Source of the DNA: Holophaga sp.
GTDB lineage: Bacteria; Acidobacteriota; Holophagae; Holophagales; Holophagaceae
Assembly: GCA_016715205.1 (NCBI GenBank)
Contig: JADKBC010000017.1
Location: forward strand, 23,555-87,554
Direction of reading: 5' to 3'
Length of the DNA: 64,000 nt
Shown here: piece by piece, positions 34,961 to 44,135 of the stretch
How positions within the stretch are numbered: position 1 is the stretch's first letter
How the letters are laid out: every line of letters starts with the position of its first letter
The notes under the pieces: model-generated
Seen by the model: only the letters and a program-made list of their open reading frames with translations
Databases searched by the model: none
What the model was told of the DNA's origin: nothing
Position numbers and translations under genes: made by a program

Positions 34961-36283
34961 ATGGCTTTCGATGTTGTCATGCCGCAGATGGGCGAATCCA
35001 TCGCCGAGGCCACCATTCTCAAATGGCACCGCAAGGTTGGTGAAACCATCGGCAAGGATGAAACCCTGTACGAGATATCCACGGACAAGGTGGATGCTGA
35101 AATTCCTTCCCCCATCGGTGGCACGCTCATCGAGATCCTTGTTCCTGAAAACCAGACCGTGCCCGTGGGCTCGGTGGTGGCCCGGCTTGGGGATGCCACA
35201 GAAAAACCGGCTTCTCCCAGCCCGGCACCCATCGCCAGCCCCGCCGCGGCAGCCCCTGCCGCGGTTCCGGCCTCCCCCGCCGCAAGCCCTGTTGGTGATG
35301 ACAATTCCCTGGCCGCTCGGCTCGCCACCAAATCCAGCCCCCTGGTCAGAACCATGGCCCAGGCCCATGGCATCGATCTGAGCACCCTCCAGGGGTCGGG
35401 GATCCAGGGACGTGTCACCAAAGAAGACATGGAAGCGCACCTCGCCCAGCGCCACGCCCTGGCCCCCACCAAGCCTTCCCTTCCTCCGGTTCATGACCCT
35501 TCCGCCCCCACCCTCGGGCTGGTGCCTGCCCTCGCGACCCCGGTGGCCGCCCATGTTCCCGCCTTTGGTGCGGGTGAGCGGGTGAAGGTGGAACCCATGT
35601 CTCGGATGCGTAAGATCATCAGCGACAACATGCTGGCTTCCAAGCGCACCAGTGCCCACGTCTACACGGTGTTTGAGATTGATATGACCGCCGTGGCCAA
35701 ACTGCGGGAGCGCCACAAGAAGACCTTCCTGGAAGCCTACGGCACCAAACTTAGTTTCCTACCCTTTGTGATGGCAGCGGTGGCCAAGGGTCTGAGGGCC
35801 TTCCCCGTCATCAACGCCTCTGTGGACGGCGATGCCATAGCCTACAAGCAGGATATCAACCTGGGCGTAGCGGTAAGCCTGGATTGGGGCTTGATCGTGC
35901 CGGTGATCAAGAATGCCGATCAATTGAACCTGGGCGGCCTCGCCCGGAGCCTCAACGATCTGGCCGAGCGGGCCCGGGCCAAACAGCTCAAACCCGATGA
36001 AATCTCCGGTGGCACCTTCACCATCACCAACCCCGGTGTCTATGGAGATGTCTTTGGCCTGCCCATCATCAATCAGCCCCAGGTCGCCATTCAGGGCGTG
36101 GGTGCCATCGTGAAGCGCCCTGTGGTGATCACGGCTGCAGATGGCACCGATTCCATCGCCATCCGGCAGATGATGTTCTCCAGTCTTTCCTTCGACCACC
36201 GCATTATCGATGGCGCCACAGCTGACCAGTTCATGGCCCTGGTGAAAAAGGAACTGGAAACCTCCGCCTTTGGTTTGGAATAG
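34961..36283 (+). CDS. Dihydrolipoamide acyltransferase (E2) of a 2-oxoacid dehydrogenase complex
   Basis: 440 residues behind AGGAGG. Lipoyl domain at 1-80 with the lipoylated Lys in 'YEISTDKVDAEIPSP'. An Ala/Pro linker leads to a peripheral E1/E3-binding domain (about 122-160; 'SPLVRTMAQAHGIDL') and a second linker. The catalytic domain (about 205-435) has the His and Asp in 'SFDHRIIDGATADQF'. It transfers the acyl group from E1 to CoA and forms the complex core. It probably serves the fused E1 at 11911. A terminator and a tRNA gene follow. Confidence 0.92.
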   Translation: MAFDVVMPQMGESIAEATILKWHRKVGETIGKDETLYEISTDKVDAEIPSPIGGTLIEILVPENQTVPVGSVVARLGDATEKPASPSPAPIASPAAAAPAAVPASPAASPVGDDNSLAARLATKSSPLVRTMAQAHGIDLSTLQGSGIQGRVTKEDMEAHLAQRHALAPTKPSLPPVHDPSAPTLGLVPALATPVAAHVPAFGAGERVKVEPMSRMRKIISDNMLASKRTSAHVYTVFEIDMTAVAKLRERHKKTFLEAYGTKLSFLPFVMAAVAKGLRAFPVINASVDGDAIAYKQDINLGVAVSLDWGLIVPVIKNADQLNLGGLARSLNDLAERARAKQLKPDEISGGTFTITNPGVYGDVFGLPIINQPQVAIQGVGAIVKRPVVITAADGTDSIAIRQMMFSSLSFDHRIIDGATADQFMALVKKELETSAFGLE

Positions 36284-36296
36284 CAGATCCACCTCA

Positions 36297-36326
36297 AAAC
36301 GAATCGCCCTTCGGGGCGTTTCGTTT
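36297..36326 (+). terminator. Terminator after the E2 gene
   Basis: AAACGAA-T-CGCCC (36297-36309) pairs with GGGCG-T-TTCGTTT (36314-36326) around a TTCG tetraloop, with one T/T mismatch. It lies 14 bases past the E2 stop and ends in a T-rich arm. Confidence 0.8.
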
Positions 36327-36342
36327 GTACGGCCCCTTGCGT

Positions 36343-36348
36343 TATGCT
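36343..36348 (+). promoter_or_regulatory. -10 element TATGCT of the tRNA-Leu gene
   Basis: TATGCT ends 11 bases before the first tRNA base. The spacing fits a short 5' leader removed by RNase P. The -35 region would overlap the preceding terminator arm (TTCGTT) and is not consensus. Confidence 0.4.
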
Positions 36349-36358
36349 ATTCATCCGC

Positions 36359-36444
36359 GCCGGTGTGGCGAAATGGCAGACGCGGCAGACTCAAAATCTG
36401 TTTCCCGCAAGGGAGTGTTGGTTCGACCCCGACCACCGGCACCA
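36359..36444 (+). tRNA. tRNA-Leu (anticodon CAA)
   Basis: 86 bases including an encoded CCA (36442-36444). The acceptor stem GCCGGTG (36359-36365) pairs exactly with CACCGGC (36434-36440), discriminator A. The anticodon loop CTCAAAA gives CAA, reading UUG codons. The long variable arm (TCCCGCAAGGGA), typical of class II tRNAs, and the T-loop GGTTCGACCCC are present. Confidence 0.97.
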
Positions 36445-36458
36445 CAAGGCTTAACAAG

Positions 36459-36488
36459 AACGGTCACCTCAACAGGTGACCGTTTTTC
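36459..36488 (+). terminator. Terminator of the tRNA-Leu gene
   Basis: AACGGTCACCT (36459-36469) and AGGTGACCGTT (36474-36484) form an 11-base-pair stem with a CAAC loop, followed by TTTCG. It lies 15 bases after the tRNA 3' end. Confidence 0.9.
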
Positions 36489-36526
36489 GTTATGGCGCTG
36501 TTTTTCAATGGCTGCAACCAACAACC

Positions 36527-37234
36527 TCAGCCTTCCAGCCCCGCCACGGTTTCCCGAAGATCGCGGATCATGCTGCGGAAACCAGGATCCAGACTGGGTT
36601 CATCCTGCACCAGGGCACCAAAAATCCTGGCCATGGAGCGGTAGTACCAAAGGGTGCCTTCCCGGTCCCCACGAAACCGCTGGAACACGGAGGGGCCGTG
36701 GTCTCGCAGATCGCGGGCAATGGCGGATGCGTTGTGCAGTTTGTCCGCACAGGCCACCCGCAGCACGCTGAGGGGCGCTTCGACCATGTGCTCCAGGTAG
36801 TCCTGTTTCCGGTGCAGCCAGGGTGCCTTCTCAAGTCCCGAATCGTCATCGGTGCAGCCGTCGACGATGGCCGCAACCTCCTCGCCGAATCGCTGACGAA
36901 TCTCCACCAGCACCGGTGCGCCCCCGCCATCCTCCACGGCATCGTGCAGCAGGGCCGCCATCATTTCCGCTTCAGTGCCGCCGCTCTCGCCCACCAGAGA
37001 AGCCACAGCCAGAAGGTGGGTGACAAAGGGGATGGTGGTGCCTTTCCGCGTCTGGCCCCCATGTTTTTCGATGGCAAATTGAAGGGCTTCGGCCAGTTTG
37101 GGGCTGGGCTCGAACGCCGCGCGGGGTTGTTCAGCGATCGTCCCCTTGGCGGGAAACACCGAGCCGCAGGCGCCAAGGGCGGCCTCGAGAGCCTGGTACA
37201 TCGCAGCGCGGGGGGATTCTTGGGGTTCAGTCAT
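36527..37234 (-). CDS. HD-domain phosphohydrolase (SpoT/MESH1-like)
   Basis: 235 residues. The HD hydrolase motifs run in order: 'IPFVTHLLAVASLVG' (first His), 'MMAALLHDAVEDGGG' (the HD pair, with the following E-D of SpoT-type hydrolases) and 'VLRVACADKLHNASAIARD' (Asp). This order matches the (p)ppGpp hydrolase domain of SpoT and MESH1, but no synthetase, TGS or ACT domain is present. (p)ppGpp hydrolysis is plausible but unproven. It stands alone, convergent with the tRNA-Leu gene and divergent from the cytidylate-kinase-like gene. Confidence 0.82.
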   Translation of the reverse strand: MTEPQESPRAAMYQALEAALGACGSVFPAKGTIAEQPRAAFEPSPKLAEALQFAIEKHGGQTRKGTTIPFVTHLLAVASLVGESGGTEAEMMAALLHDAVEDGGGAPVLVEIRQRFGEEVAAIVDGCTDDDSGLEKAPWLHRKQDYLEHMVEAPLSVLRVACADKLHNASAIARDLRDHGPSVFQRFRGDREGTLWYYRSMARIFGALVQDEPSLDPGFRSMIRDLRETVAGLEG

Positions 37235-37387
37235 AGACCTCTCTGGGCAAAGCAGACCCTACGAGGATACCCAACAATCAAACCTGACCCGGAAAACGTG
37301 CCGAAAGGCACCTTGCCATTCGCGCCTCCTGCCCTATGTTCCAGGCATCCGCCTTCCAAACGATTTTTTCGATATGCCGGAGGCACC

Positions 37388-38077
37388 ATGGCCAGGACGT
37401 TCGACTCCCTGATCCCTAGCATCGAGCAGCGCGAATCCGCTTGGCTCCAGGTGAAAGAACGCCTGGGCCGCAACCCGCGGAAGCTGGCCCGGCCTTCCAT
37501 CACCATTTCCCGGGAATACGGGTGCGAAGGTTATCCACTGGCAGAAGCCCTCAAGGAAAAGCTGGAAGCAGCTACGGGCGAACCCTGGAACATCTACGAC
37601 AAGGCCCTGGTGGACAAGGTCGCCGCCGATGATCGATTGTCGGCAGAACTACTGAATCATCTGGGAGATGAAAGTCGGGCCGTGGATGTGCTGAAAACGC
37701 ATTTTGGCTACCTCACGCACGATGAGGCCTACGCCACGTTGGTGAAGCATCTGGTGCAGATCGCGAGCGCTGGGAATGCGATTCTGGTGGGCCGGGGTGG
37801 TGCGGTGGTCTGCCAGGATATGGCTAATTGCCACCACTTTCGCCTGGAAGCCAGCTTTGCCTTCCGCGCAGCAACCCTCTCGAAAAGGCTCGAAATTTCC
37901 ATCCCCGAGGCGGAAGCCATCGTCCGGGCGCAATCCAAACTGCGGGAAAAATTCATCAGCGAATGCCTCCACCAGGACATCACCTCGCCCCGCTGGTACG
38001 ACGCCGTTTTCAACAACGAACGGCAAAGCATTGAAGCCATCGCCCGGGCCGCCTTCGAACTGATTCCCCTCACCTGA
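37388..38077 (+). CDS. Cytidylate-kinase-like family protein
   Basis: 229 residues from ATG 37388, which has GGAGG at good spacing; the frame is open far upstream but that part is antisense to the HD gene. 'PSITISREYGCEGYPLAEAL' is the modified P-loop region of the PF13189-type family, followed by 'WNIYDKALVDKVA' and 'GNAILVGRGGAVVCQDM', which lies near the nucleotide site, and 'ITSPRWYDAVFNNER'. Members resemble cytidylate kinase but their substrate is mostly unproven. The last 8 bases overlap the end of nadE on the other strand. Confidence 0.82.
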   Translation: MARTFDSLIPSIEQRESAWLQVKERLGRNPRKLARPSITISREYGCEGYPLAEALKEKLEAATGEPWNIYDKALVDKVAADDRLSAELLNHLGDESRAVDVLKTHFGYLTHDEAYATLVKHLVQIASAGNAILVGRGGAVVCQDMANCHHFRLEASFAFRAATLSKRLEISIPEAEAIVRAQSKLREKFISECLHQDITSPRWYDAVFNNERQSIEAIARAAFELIPLT

Positions 38078-39785
38078 CTCCGGTCAGGGGAATCCGGCGG
38101 CCGCGGCCAAAGGCCCTGGGGCTCACCTTCAGTGCAAAGGGCAACTGTCGTCGCTTGAATTCACTGCCCTGAAGCAGCCGCATCACCCGGGGAATTGCCG
38201 CCCGAGCCAGCACCAGATCCTCCCCTTCCAACACCTCGGCCAGATCATCCGCAAGTGCTTCCAAGGGGCGCCTAGTTTCAATGAAGGCCGCCAGGATCGC
38301 GTCGAGAATTGGATAGGGCAGCAGGCTGGCCTCATCGGTCTGACCCGGGGCGAGTTCGGCGGTGGGCTTGCGCTTCAGCACGCCCTCGGGCACTTGGTCG
38401 CCCAGCTCCCGAGCCAGGGCAAAAACCCGCTGTTTCAAGCAATCCCCCAGGATGCCCAGGGCACCAATGCCATCACCGTACAGGGTGAAATAACCCGTGG
38501 CAGCCTCGCTCTTGTTGCCGGTGTTGAGCACCGCCACCCGGGCGGTGCCCAGCATTCGGTGCACATCTGGTTCAGTCGTAAGGGCCATCAGCAGGGTACC
38601 CCGGGCCCGGCTTTGCAAGTTTTCATCGGTCAGGCCGAAGGTGCGGTTTGGAAACACGCTTTGCAGGGCAGCCTCAGCCCCGGCAAAGGGCGTATCTGCG
38701 CTCAGGCAGAGGTAATGAATTCCAAGCTGATCCGCCTGTTCCTTGGCCAAATCCAGGCTCTCCTGGCTGGTGTAGCGCGTGGGCAGCGCCACCCCCAACA
38801 CCCGCTCCCGGCCCAGGTTGGCAGCGGCCATGGCCACCACAACGGCGCTGTCGATGCCACCGGACAGCCCCACCACCACGCCTTCCAAGCCCTGTTTTGC
38901 AAGGTTTTCCCGCAGTCCCAGGCCCAAGGCCTCCCGGAGCCATCGAGCTTCGGTGGGATCTGCCTCCCAGTTCAGGCCCCTGCCTTTGGAATCGATCACC
39001 TGCACCGATTCACGGAAATGGGGCACACCTTGCCAGGATCCATCGGGGTACACCACACCCGAGCCACCATCAAATGTGAGCCAGCTTTCACTGCCAACAC
39101 GCGAGGCATACGCAATGGGCACACCGTGGCGTCGCGCGTGCCCCTGCAAGAGCCGTCGCCGGAGTTCCAACTTCCCCGGAATGGCCCAGGAAGGGGTTCG
39201 CCCCGCCGGAAGCCAGGTCCCAAGATGGCCTGGGCTGGCGCTGGCGTTGAGGATCAAGGTCGCCCCCTGCGCGGCCAGATCCTGAATGGGGTCAAAGGCA
39301 TAGCGGATGGGGCCAGGGGCCAGGATGGGATCGGCCCAGAGGTCCTCGCATACGGATAACCCTACCCGTTCCCCCTTGAAACTCACCAGGGGCGTGATCT
39401 CCTGGCCGGGATCGAAGTAGCGCGTTTCGTCGAAAATGTCGTAGGTGGCCAGCACCCGTTTGCGGGCCACGCACTTCAGGCTGCCCTGTTCGCACCACCA
39501 GAGTTCGTTCCAAAGACGGCCCGAAGGGCTGGGACTGCAGGTGCCCAGGACCAGTGGCACTGCTCCGGCAATCCCCCGCAGCCGGTCATTTTCGGCAGCG
39601 GTGCGGCGCCTTAAACCAGCCTCCCAGAGGCGATCTTCTGGCAGGTAGCCGGGCACGGCCATTTCGGGTGTGAGCACCAGTTCAGCGCCCTGGGCCACCG
39701 CCTGGATATATGCCGCCTCGATGGCGCGGCCATTGGCCTCGGGGTCCGCGAGGCTGGCGTTGAGCTGAAGGATTCCGATGCGCAT
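38070..39785 (-). CDS. nadE: Glutamine-dependent NAD(+) synthetase
   Basis: 571 residues. The N-terminal nitrilase-type glutaminase domain (about 1-260) shows its triad: Glu in 'LVLTPEMAVPGYLPED', Lys in 'CVARKRVLATYDIFDE' and Cys in 'VGLSVCEDLWADP'. The C-terminal synthetase domain has the PP-loop 'VVVGLSGGIDSAVVVAMAA', plus 'GTARVAVLNTGNKSEAATGY' and 'KRKPTAELAPGQTDEASL'. It amidates deamido-NAD using ammonia channelled from glutamine. It starts 8 bases after the histidine kinase stop, at the end of the long minus-strand run. Confidence 0.95.
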   Translation of the reverse strand: MRIGILQLNASLADPEANGRAIEAAYIQAVAQGAELVLTPEMAVPGYLPEDRLWEAGLRRRTAAENDRLRGIAGAVPLVLGTCSPSPSGRLWNELWWCEQGSLKCVARKRVLATYDIFDETRYFDPGQEITPLVSFKGERVGLSVCEDLWADPILAPGPIRYAFDPIQDLAAQGATLILNASASPGHLGTWLPAGRTPSWAIPGKLELRRRLLQGHARRHGVPIAYASRVGSESWLTFDGGSGVVYPDGSWQGVPHFRESVQVIDSKGRGLNWEADPTEARWLREALGLGLRENLAKQGLEGVVVGLSGGIDSAVVVAMAAANLGRERVLGVALPTRYTSQESLDLAKEQADQLGIHYLCLSADTPFAGAEAALQSVFPNRTFGLTDENLQSRARGTLLMALTTEPDVHRMLGTARVAVLNTGNKSEAATGYFTLYGDGIGALGILGDCLKQRVFALARELGDQVPEGVLKRKPTAELAPGQTDEASLLPYPILDAILAAFIETRRPLEALADDLAEVLEGEDLVLARAAIPRVMRLLQGSEFKRRQLPFALKVSPRAFGRGRRIPLTGVR

Positions 39786-39793
39786 GACAACCC

Positions 39794-40936
39794 TTACCAG
39801 ATGATGAATACCCTTGTTCCGCCTTCGGCCCTGGACTCGAAACGCAGGTCGGCACCTTGGGCATTAAGCCATTTCAGGGCCAGGGGCAGGCCCAAACCGG
39901 TGCCTTCAGGACGACCGCTCTCGAAGGGGCGCAGCATTCGGATGAGGGTTTCTTCTCCAAAGCCCGTGCCTTCGTCGTCTATTTGCAGAAAACCTTCCTG
40001 GATTTCCACCGCCACCTTTCCGCCGCTAGGCATGGCCTGGCAGGCGTTTTCCAACAGGTTCACCAGGGCCTGATGCAAAAGCATGGGGTCCGCCTGGGCA
40101 CTACCCTCGCCAATCACCTGGAAAGCCGTTGACCGAGAAACGGGTCGCTTTCGCACCTCTTCAACGGCCTGCACCACGGCCTCACGAAGGTCCTGGTCCA
40201 CCCGGTGGGGCTCAAGAGGTTTGGCCCATTGCAGAAAGCGCTGGGCCAGCCGTTCCAGGCTTTCGGTTTCCTCCAGCAATTCCCGGGCAACCTCCCCATG
40301 CCCAGCCCGGGTGAGCAACTGCCCATGGCCCTTGAGCACCGCCAAGCCGTTCTTGAGTTGATGGGCCACGCCGGCGGTCATTTCACCCAATTCAGCGAAC
40401 CGGTCACGCAACGCGCGGCGCCGTTCTTCAGCCTCCCGCTCCGTGATGTCCTCGAATTGCAGCAGTGCACCCACCTTATCGGGCGCCTCTACTCGGCTCA
40501 GTTCCCAGCGTCGCCCACCGCCATCGCAGCGCCAGGATTCCCCAGGCACCTTGGCCAAACCGTCCAGCATCCAGGGGAAGGGTTCCAGCACGAAGGTGGC
40601 TTCCAATCCCACCACGCCCCGCTTGACGCCCAGCAGTTCGAGGCCACGGGCATTCAGCGCCGCTACCTGATGACGCTGGTCCACCCACAACAATCCGAAG
40701 GGCAGCGCATCCAGGATACGTTCATGAACCGTGCGCAGCTCTCCCAGGGTGGCGGCGAGCTGACCGCGTTCCCGCAGGCTGGCTGATACCGCGCCCAGAA
40801 TCACCTGCTCCGGATCCTGGGGCACCCGTCGTTTGAGGCGCACGAGACGCACCGCAAACATGAGGATCCCCAGGAGCCCGAAGCTCACGGGAATGCCCCA
40901 GATCAGCCAGGACGATGCGGCAAAGGTTGCTTTCAC
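39794..40936 (-). CDS. Membrane-anchored sensor histidine kinase with PAS domain
   Basis: 380 residues. One N-terminal TM (about 10-30; 'WGIPVSFGLLGILMFAVRLV') faces a basic cytoplasmic start, then a helix and a PAS domain (about 70-160). HisKA follows with the phosphorylatable His in 'TAGVAHQLKNGLAVLKGHGQ', then HATPase_c with N-box 'ALVNLLENACQAM', 'DDEGTGFGEE' and 'GTGLGLPLALKWLNAQG'. With almost no periplasmic part it probably senses a cytoplasmic signal. Its response regulator is not adjacent. It starts 23 bases after the polyphosphate:AMP phosphotransferase ends. Confidence 0.9.
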   Translation of the reverse strand: MKATFAASSWLIWGIPVSFGLLGILMFAVRLVRLKRRVPQDPEQVILGAVSASLRERGQLAATLGELRTVHERILDALPFGLLWVDQRHQVAALNARGLELLGVKRGVVGLEATFVLEPFPWMLDGLAKVPGESWRCDGGGRRWELSRVEAPDKVGALLQFEDITEREAEERRRALRDRFAELGEMTAGVAHQLKNGLAVLKGHGQLLTRAGHGEVARELLEETESLERLAQRFLQWAKPLEPHRVDQDLREAVVQAVEEVRKRPVSRSTAFQVIGEGSAQADPMLLHQALVNLLENACQAMPSGGKVAVEIQEGFLQIDDEGTGFGEETLIRMLRPFESGRPEGTGLGLPLALKWLNAQGADLRFESRAEGGTRVFIIW

Positions 40937-40959
40937 CCTGCGATCTTACCGTGAGCCCA

Positions 40960-42437
40960 TCACAGTGCGTCTTCCAGCCTTTGGCAAAGGGTTTTGAGGA
41001 TCTTGATCCGCCCGTAGTACTTGTCTTCGGATTCCACCAGGGTCCAGGGCGCGAATTCCGTGGAGGTGCGCTCCAGCATGTCGCAAATGGCGGTTTCGTA
41101 GATCTCCCACTTTTCGCGGTTGCGCCAATCTTCGTCGGTGATCTTGAACCGTTTGAAGCTGGTGACTTGGCGGGCCTCGAAGCGACGGAGCTGTTCCTCC
41201 TTCGAGATGGCTACCCAGAACTTCAAGAGGATGGTTCCGCTCTTGGCCATCTGGGCCTCGAAATCATTGATTTCTCCGTAGGCCCGCATCCAATCGGCCT
41301 CGTCACAGAAACCCTCCACCCGTTCCACCAGCACCCGGCCGTACCAACTGCGGTCAAAAATCTCGACTTTGCCCCGGCTCGGCAAGTGCCGCCAGAAGCG
41401 CCAGAGGTAAGGTTGGGCGCGTTCCTCTTCCGTGGGTGCGGCAATGGGCACAATGCGGCACATGCGGGCATCGATGGCCTGGGTGATGCGGCGAATGCTG
41501 CCGCCCTTCCCCGCAGCATCCACGCCTTCAAACACACAAACCACGTTGTGTTTGCTGAAGTTCCGATGGCGTGTGAGCAAGGCCAGCTTCCCTGGTATTC
41601 TTCCAGTTCCTTTTCGTACTGGGCCTTTTCAAGGCTCTTGGTGAGGTCCATTTTCTGCAGCAAATTCACGCCATCGATCGAGGTAATCGAGGGCGGCGCC
41701 TGCACGATGGAAGCTTTGGTACCAGGGTTATCGAGCCGGGCACGCAACTGCTCCAGAAGAATTTTCCCGACGGTGAGTTTCTGGTAGCGGGGATCCAGCG
41801 CCTCCACCACGATCCAGGGGGCCTGGGCCGTGCTGGTGTGGCGAAGGGCGCGTTCGCTCACTTCCCGGAAGGTGTCGTAGAGCTTGAAGTGCCGCCAGTC
41901 CCGTTCGGTCACGCGCCACCGGGTTTTGGGATCGCCTTCCAGCTTCTTCAGCCGCTTCTTCTGCACATCCTTCGAGAGATGCATCCAGAACTTCAGTACC
42001 AGGGCACCTTCATCGATGAGCATCTGCTCGAAGCGCCGCACCAGTTCCATGTCCTGATCCAAGCGATCCGAACTGATCTTGTTGTAGGCCCGCTGGAGGA
42101 TGGGCCAGGAGTACCAACTGCCATCGAAAATCCCGATCTTGCCTTTGGGTGGCAGCGCCCGCCAGTAGCGCCACATGTACGGCCGTTCCAGTTCTTCATC
42201 CGAAGGGTCATCAAAACCGTGGGTTTGGACATGGCGAGGGTCCATCCATTCATTGATGGTTGCCACCACGGCACTTTTGCCCGCGCCATCGACACCTGCG
42301 ATGAGCAACACCACCGGGAACTTCTTGGCCGAAACCAAATCGTACTGGGCATCCAGAAGGGCTTCCCGGAGAGCCGGGATCTCCCTTTCCCAAACTTCCT
42401 TATCGATGCGGTGCCCCAGTTCGGCTGATTCGAACAT
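40960..42437 (-). pseudogene. pap: Polyphosphate:AMP phosphotransferase (tandem PPK2), split by a frameshift
   Basis: The first frame runs from ATG 42437 (MFESAELGHRIDKEVWE) and contains PPK2 domain 1 with Walker A 'AGVDGAGKSAVV' and 'FDGSWYSWPIL'. At about 41588-41592 the reading frame is lost: '...KELEEYQG' is followed by nonsense, while the next frame resumes 'LLTRHRNFSKHNVVCVFEG' with domain 2 Walker A 'EGVDAAGKGGS' and 'FDRSWYGRVLVERVEGF', ending at 40960. Adding one base in the GGGAA run restores 'EYQGKLALLTRH' and a 492-residue protein, close to Pseudomonas Pap. It is a real one-base deletion or a sequencing error. The frame-1 product alone would end at 41223. Confidence 0.85.
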
Positions 42438-42493
42438 CGTGCGCTCCTGAGTGGAATTGGACGGCTAGGAGCATACCGCCAAGCCGACGGGAT

Positions 42494-43768
42494 TCACCCT
42501 CGTTTTTCATCCTCTGGTAGTCCCCAGTGCCGGTACCGAATCAACAGCAGCAGACCTGGAATCGCCGCAGCCGCGCAAATGAGAAAGTAGGCAGACCAAC
42601 CCACCCGCTGGGCCAGGAATCCTGTGGCCCCCGCAAACACCGTGCGAGGCAGCGCCATCAGGCTGGAAAACAGGGCGTACTGGGTACCCGTGTAGGCGCG
42701 GTTGCAACTGCCGAGAAGCAGGGCAGCGAAGGCGCTGCCGCCCATTCCGTAGGCTAGGTTTTCGAGGGCATTGGCCGCCACCAGCAGGCCGAGGCTCGGG
42801 CCCAATTGGGAGATGGTCCAGAACCCGAGAATACTGGCGGCCTGCAACAGCCCAAAGGCAAATAGCGCCTTGCGCAGACTGATGCGCGTGAGAATCAAAC
42901 CACCGATGAGTCCGCCGGTTATGATGGCCGCCATGGCTGTGGTTTTCTGCACGGTACCCACCTGGGCCAGGGTGAAACCAACCCCCCGCAGCAGGAAGGG
43001 CATGGTCATGGCTTCCGCCAGCCAGTCCCCCAGTTTGTAGAGCACGGCGAAGGCCGCCAATTCAGCGATTCCTGGTCGACCCAGCAGATCCCGAAGGGGT
43101 TCCACGATGGCGGCTGCCAAGGTGCGCGGGGCCTTCGCCACAGCATCGGTGTTAGTGGCCAACAGCGTGCCCGCCATGCCCAGCAGCGTAAGCCCCGCCA
43201 TGAACAGATACGTGGCTCGCCAGCCTGTGTGTTGCGCCAGGATCAGAGCCCCGCCGCCACTCACCAACATGGCCACCCGGTAGGTGGCGATGTGGATGCT
43301 GCTGCCCAGCCCCAACAGAGCCTGGGGAACTGCCTCGCCGCGCCAGGCATCCACGGCGATATCGAAGGTGGCCGAGGTGAATGCCACCACCAGGGCCAAC
43401 AAGGCCACCGAGAGCAAGCTGGCATGGGGCTCTCTGAGCGACATGGCTGCAAGAGCAAGGGCCATCCCCAGTTGGGTAAGGAGCATCCACCCGCGGCGGC
43501 GGCCAAATCCAGGCAAGGTGAAGCGGTCGAGCAGGGGTGCCCAAAACACCTTCAGGCTGTAAGGCAAAGTGACAAAACTGAAGGCCCCGATGGTCTTGAG
43601 GTTCAGGCCTTCCTGGGTCATCCAGGCTTTCAAGGTCGAACCCGTGAGGAATAGCGGCAGACCCGACGCAAAGCCCAGGAGAAGGAGTGATATCCAGGCC
43701 CGCGGACTCAGCGCACGAAAGGTGCGCATCCAGGTGGAGATACCTTCGGCTCGTGGTGGTGTTTCCAT
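42494..43768 (-). CDS. AmpG-like muropeptide MFS permease
   Basis: 424 residues with about 12 TM segments. The N-terminal signature of the AmpG/PAT family is clear: 'LLLLGFASGLPLFLTGSTLK', 'FSFVTLPYSLKVFWAPLLDR' and 'GRRRGWMLLTQLGMAL', then 'TFDIAVDAWRGEAVP'. AmpG imports N-acetylglucosaminyl-anhydromuramyl peptides from the periplasm for wall recycling. Position between ddl and other envelope genes agrees. It starts 31 bases downstream of the rod-like protein. No ampC or ampR is visible. Confidence 0.88.
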   Translation of the reverse strand: METPPRAEGISTWMRTFRALSPRAWISLLLLGFASGLPLFLTGSTLKAWMTQEGLNLKTIGAFSFVTLPYSLKVFWAPLLDRFTLPGFGRRRGWMLLTQLGMALALAAMSLREPHASLLSVALLALVVAFTSATFDIAVDAWRGEAVPQALLGLGSSIHIATYRVAMLVSGGGALILAQHTGWRATYLFMAGLTLLGMAGTLLATNTDAVAKAPRTLAAAIVEPLRDLLGRPGIAELAAFAVLYKLGDWLAEAMTMPFLLRGVGFTLAQVGTVQKTTAMAAIITGGLIGGLILTRISLRKALFAFGLLQAASILGFWTISQLGPSLGLLVAANALENLAYGMGGSAFAALLLGSCNRAYTGTQYALFSSLMALPRTVFAGATGFLAQRVGWSAYFLICAAAAIPGLLLLIRYRHWGLPEDEKRG

Positions 43769-43799
43769 CCTTCGAGCATGGCAGGAGGCTCGATTGACG

Positions 43800-44069
43800 T
43801 CAGGCCTTCAGATCCAGGGCGGAACCAAGAATCTCGTTGGCGGTCTGGATCACTTTCAGGTTGGCTTTGTAGGCGCCAGCCTGGACCTTCAAATTGGTCA
43901 GCTCCGTTGCCAGATCTGGGCTGGGAACCAAGTTGGGTAAGGAGTTGCCCTGATCCGCGCGGGTGGCTCTGAAATCCGGTGTGGCCCCGTTGGCAATGTT
44001 ATTCGCCGTACCGGCGATCCCCGATGAAGCCGCCCTTAAGCCTGATAGCCCCGTTGACATCAGATCCAT
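43800..44069 (-). CDS. Flagellar rod/hook-type short protein (FlgB/FlgC-like)
   Basis: 89 residues from ATG 44069 (GAGGTG upstream). The N-terminus 'GLSGLRAASSGIAGTANNIA' followed by NGATPDF matches the flagellar rod signature (usual form N-N-I-A-N-x-x-T-x-G-[FY]). The C-terminus 'AYKANLKVIQTANEILGSAL' matches the terminal helix of rod and hook proteins. The protein is shorter than FlgB/FlgC (about 130-140) because the middle domain is missing. No other flagellar gene is in the window, so it may be a minimal rod protein or an orphan used elsewhere. Confidence 0.75.
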   Translation of the reverse strand: MDLMSTGLSGLRAASSGIAGTANNIANGATPDFRATRADQGNSLPNLVPSPDLATELTNLKVQAGAYKANLKVIQTANEILGSALDLKA

Positions 44070-44135
44070 GGCGCACCTCGCTCGAATCCAGCATAGGCCA
44101 AGGCTCCCTGCCCACAAGAGGCAGGAATGCCCCAG

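Noticed and set aside
36476..37387. Upstream extension of the cytidylate-kinase-like gene to 533 residues.
   Set aside because: The extension is antisense to the HD hydrolase gene; ATG 37388 has a proper GGAGG and gives the family N-terminus.
41543..41580. A separate gene start for the second PPK2 domain at 41580.
   Set aside because: The TTG there falls in the middle of the expected Pap sequence with no ribosome site; a one-base frameshift explains both halves better.
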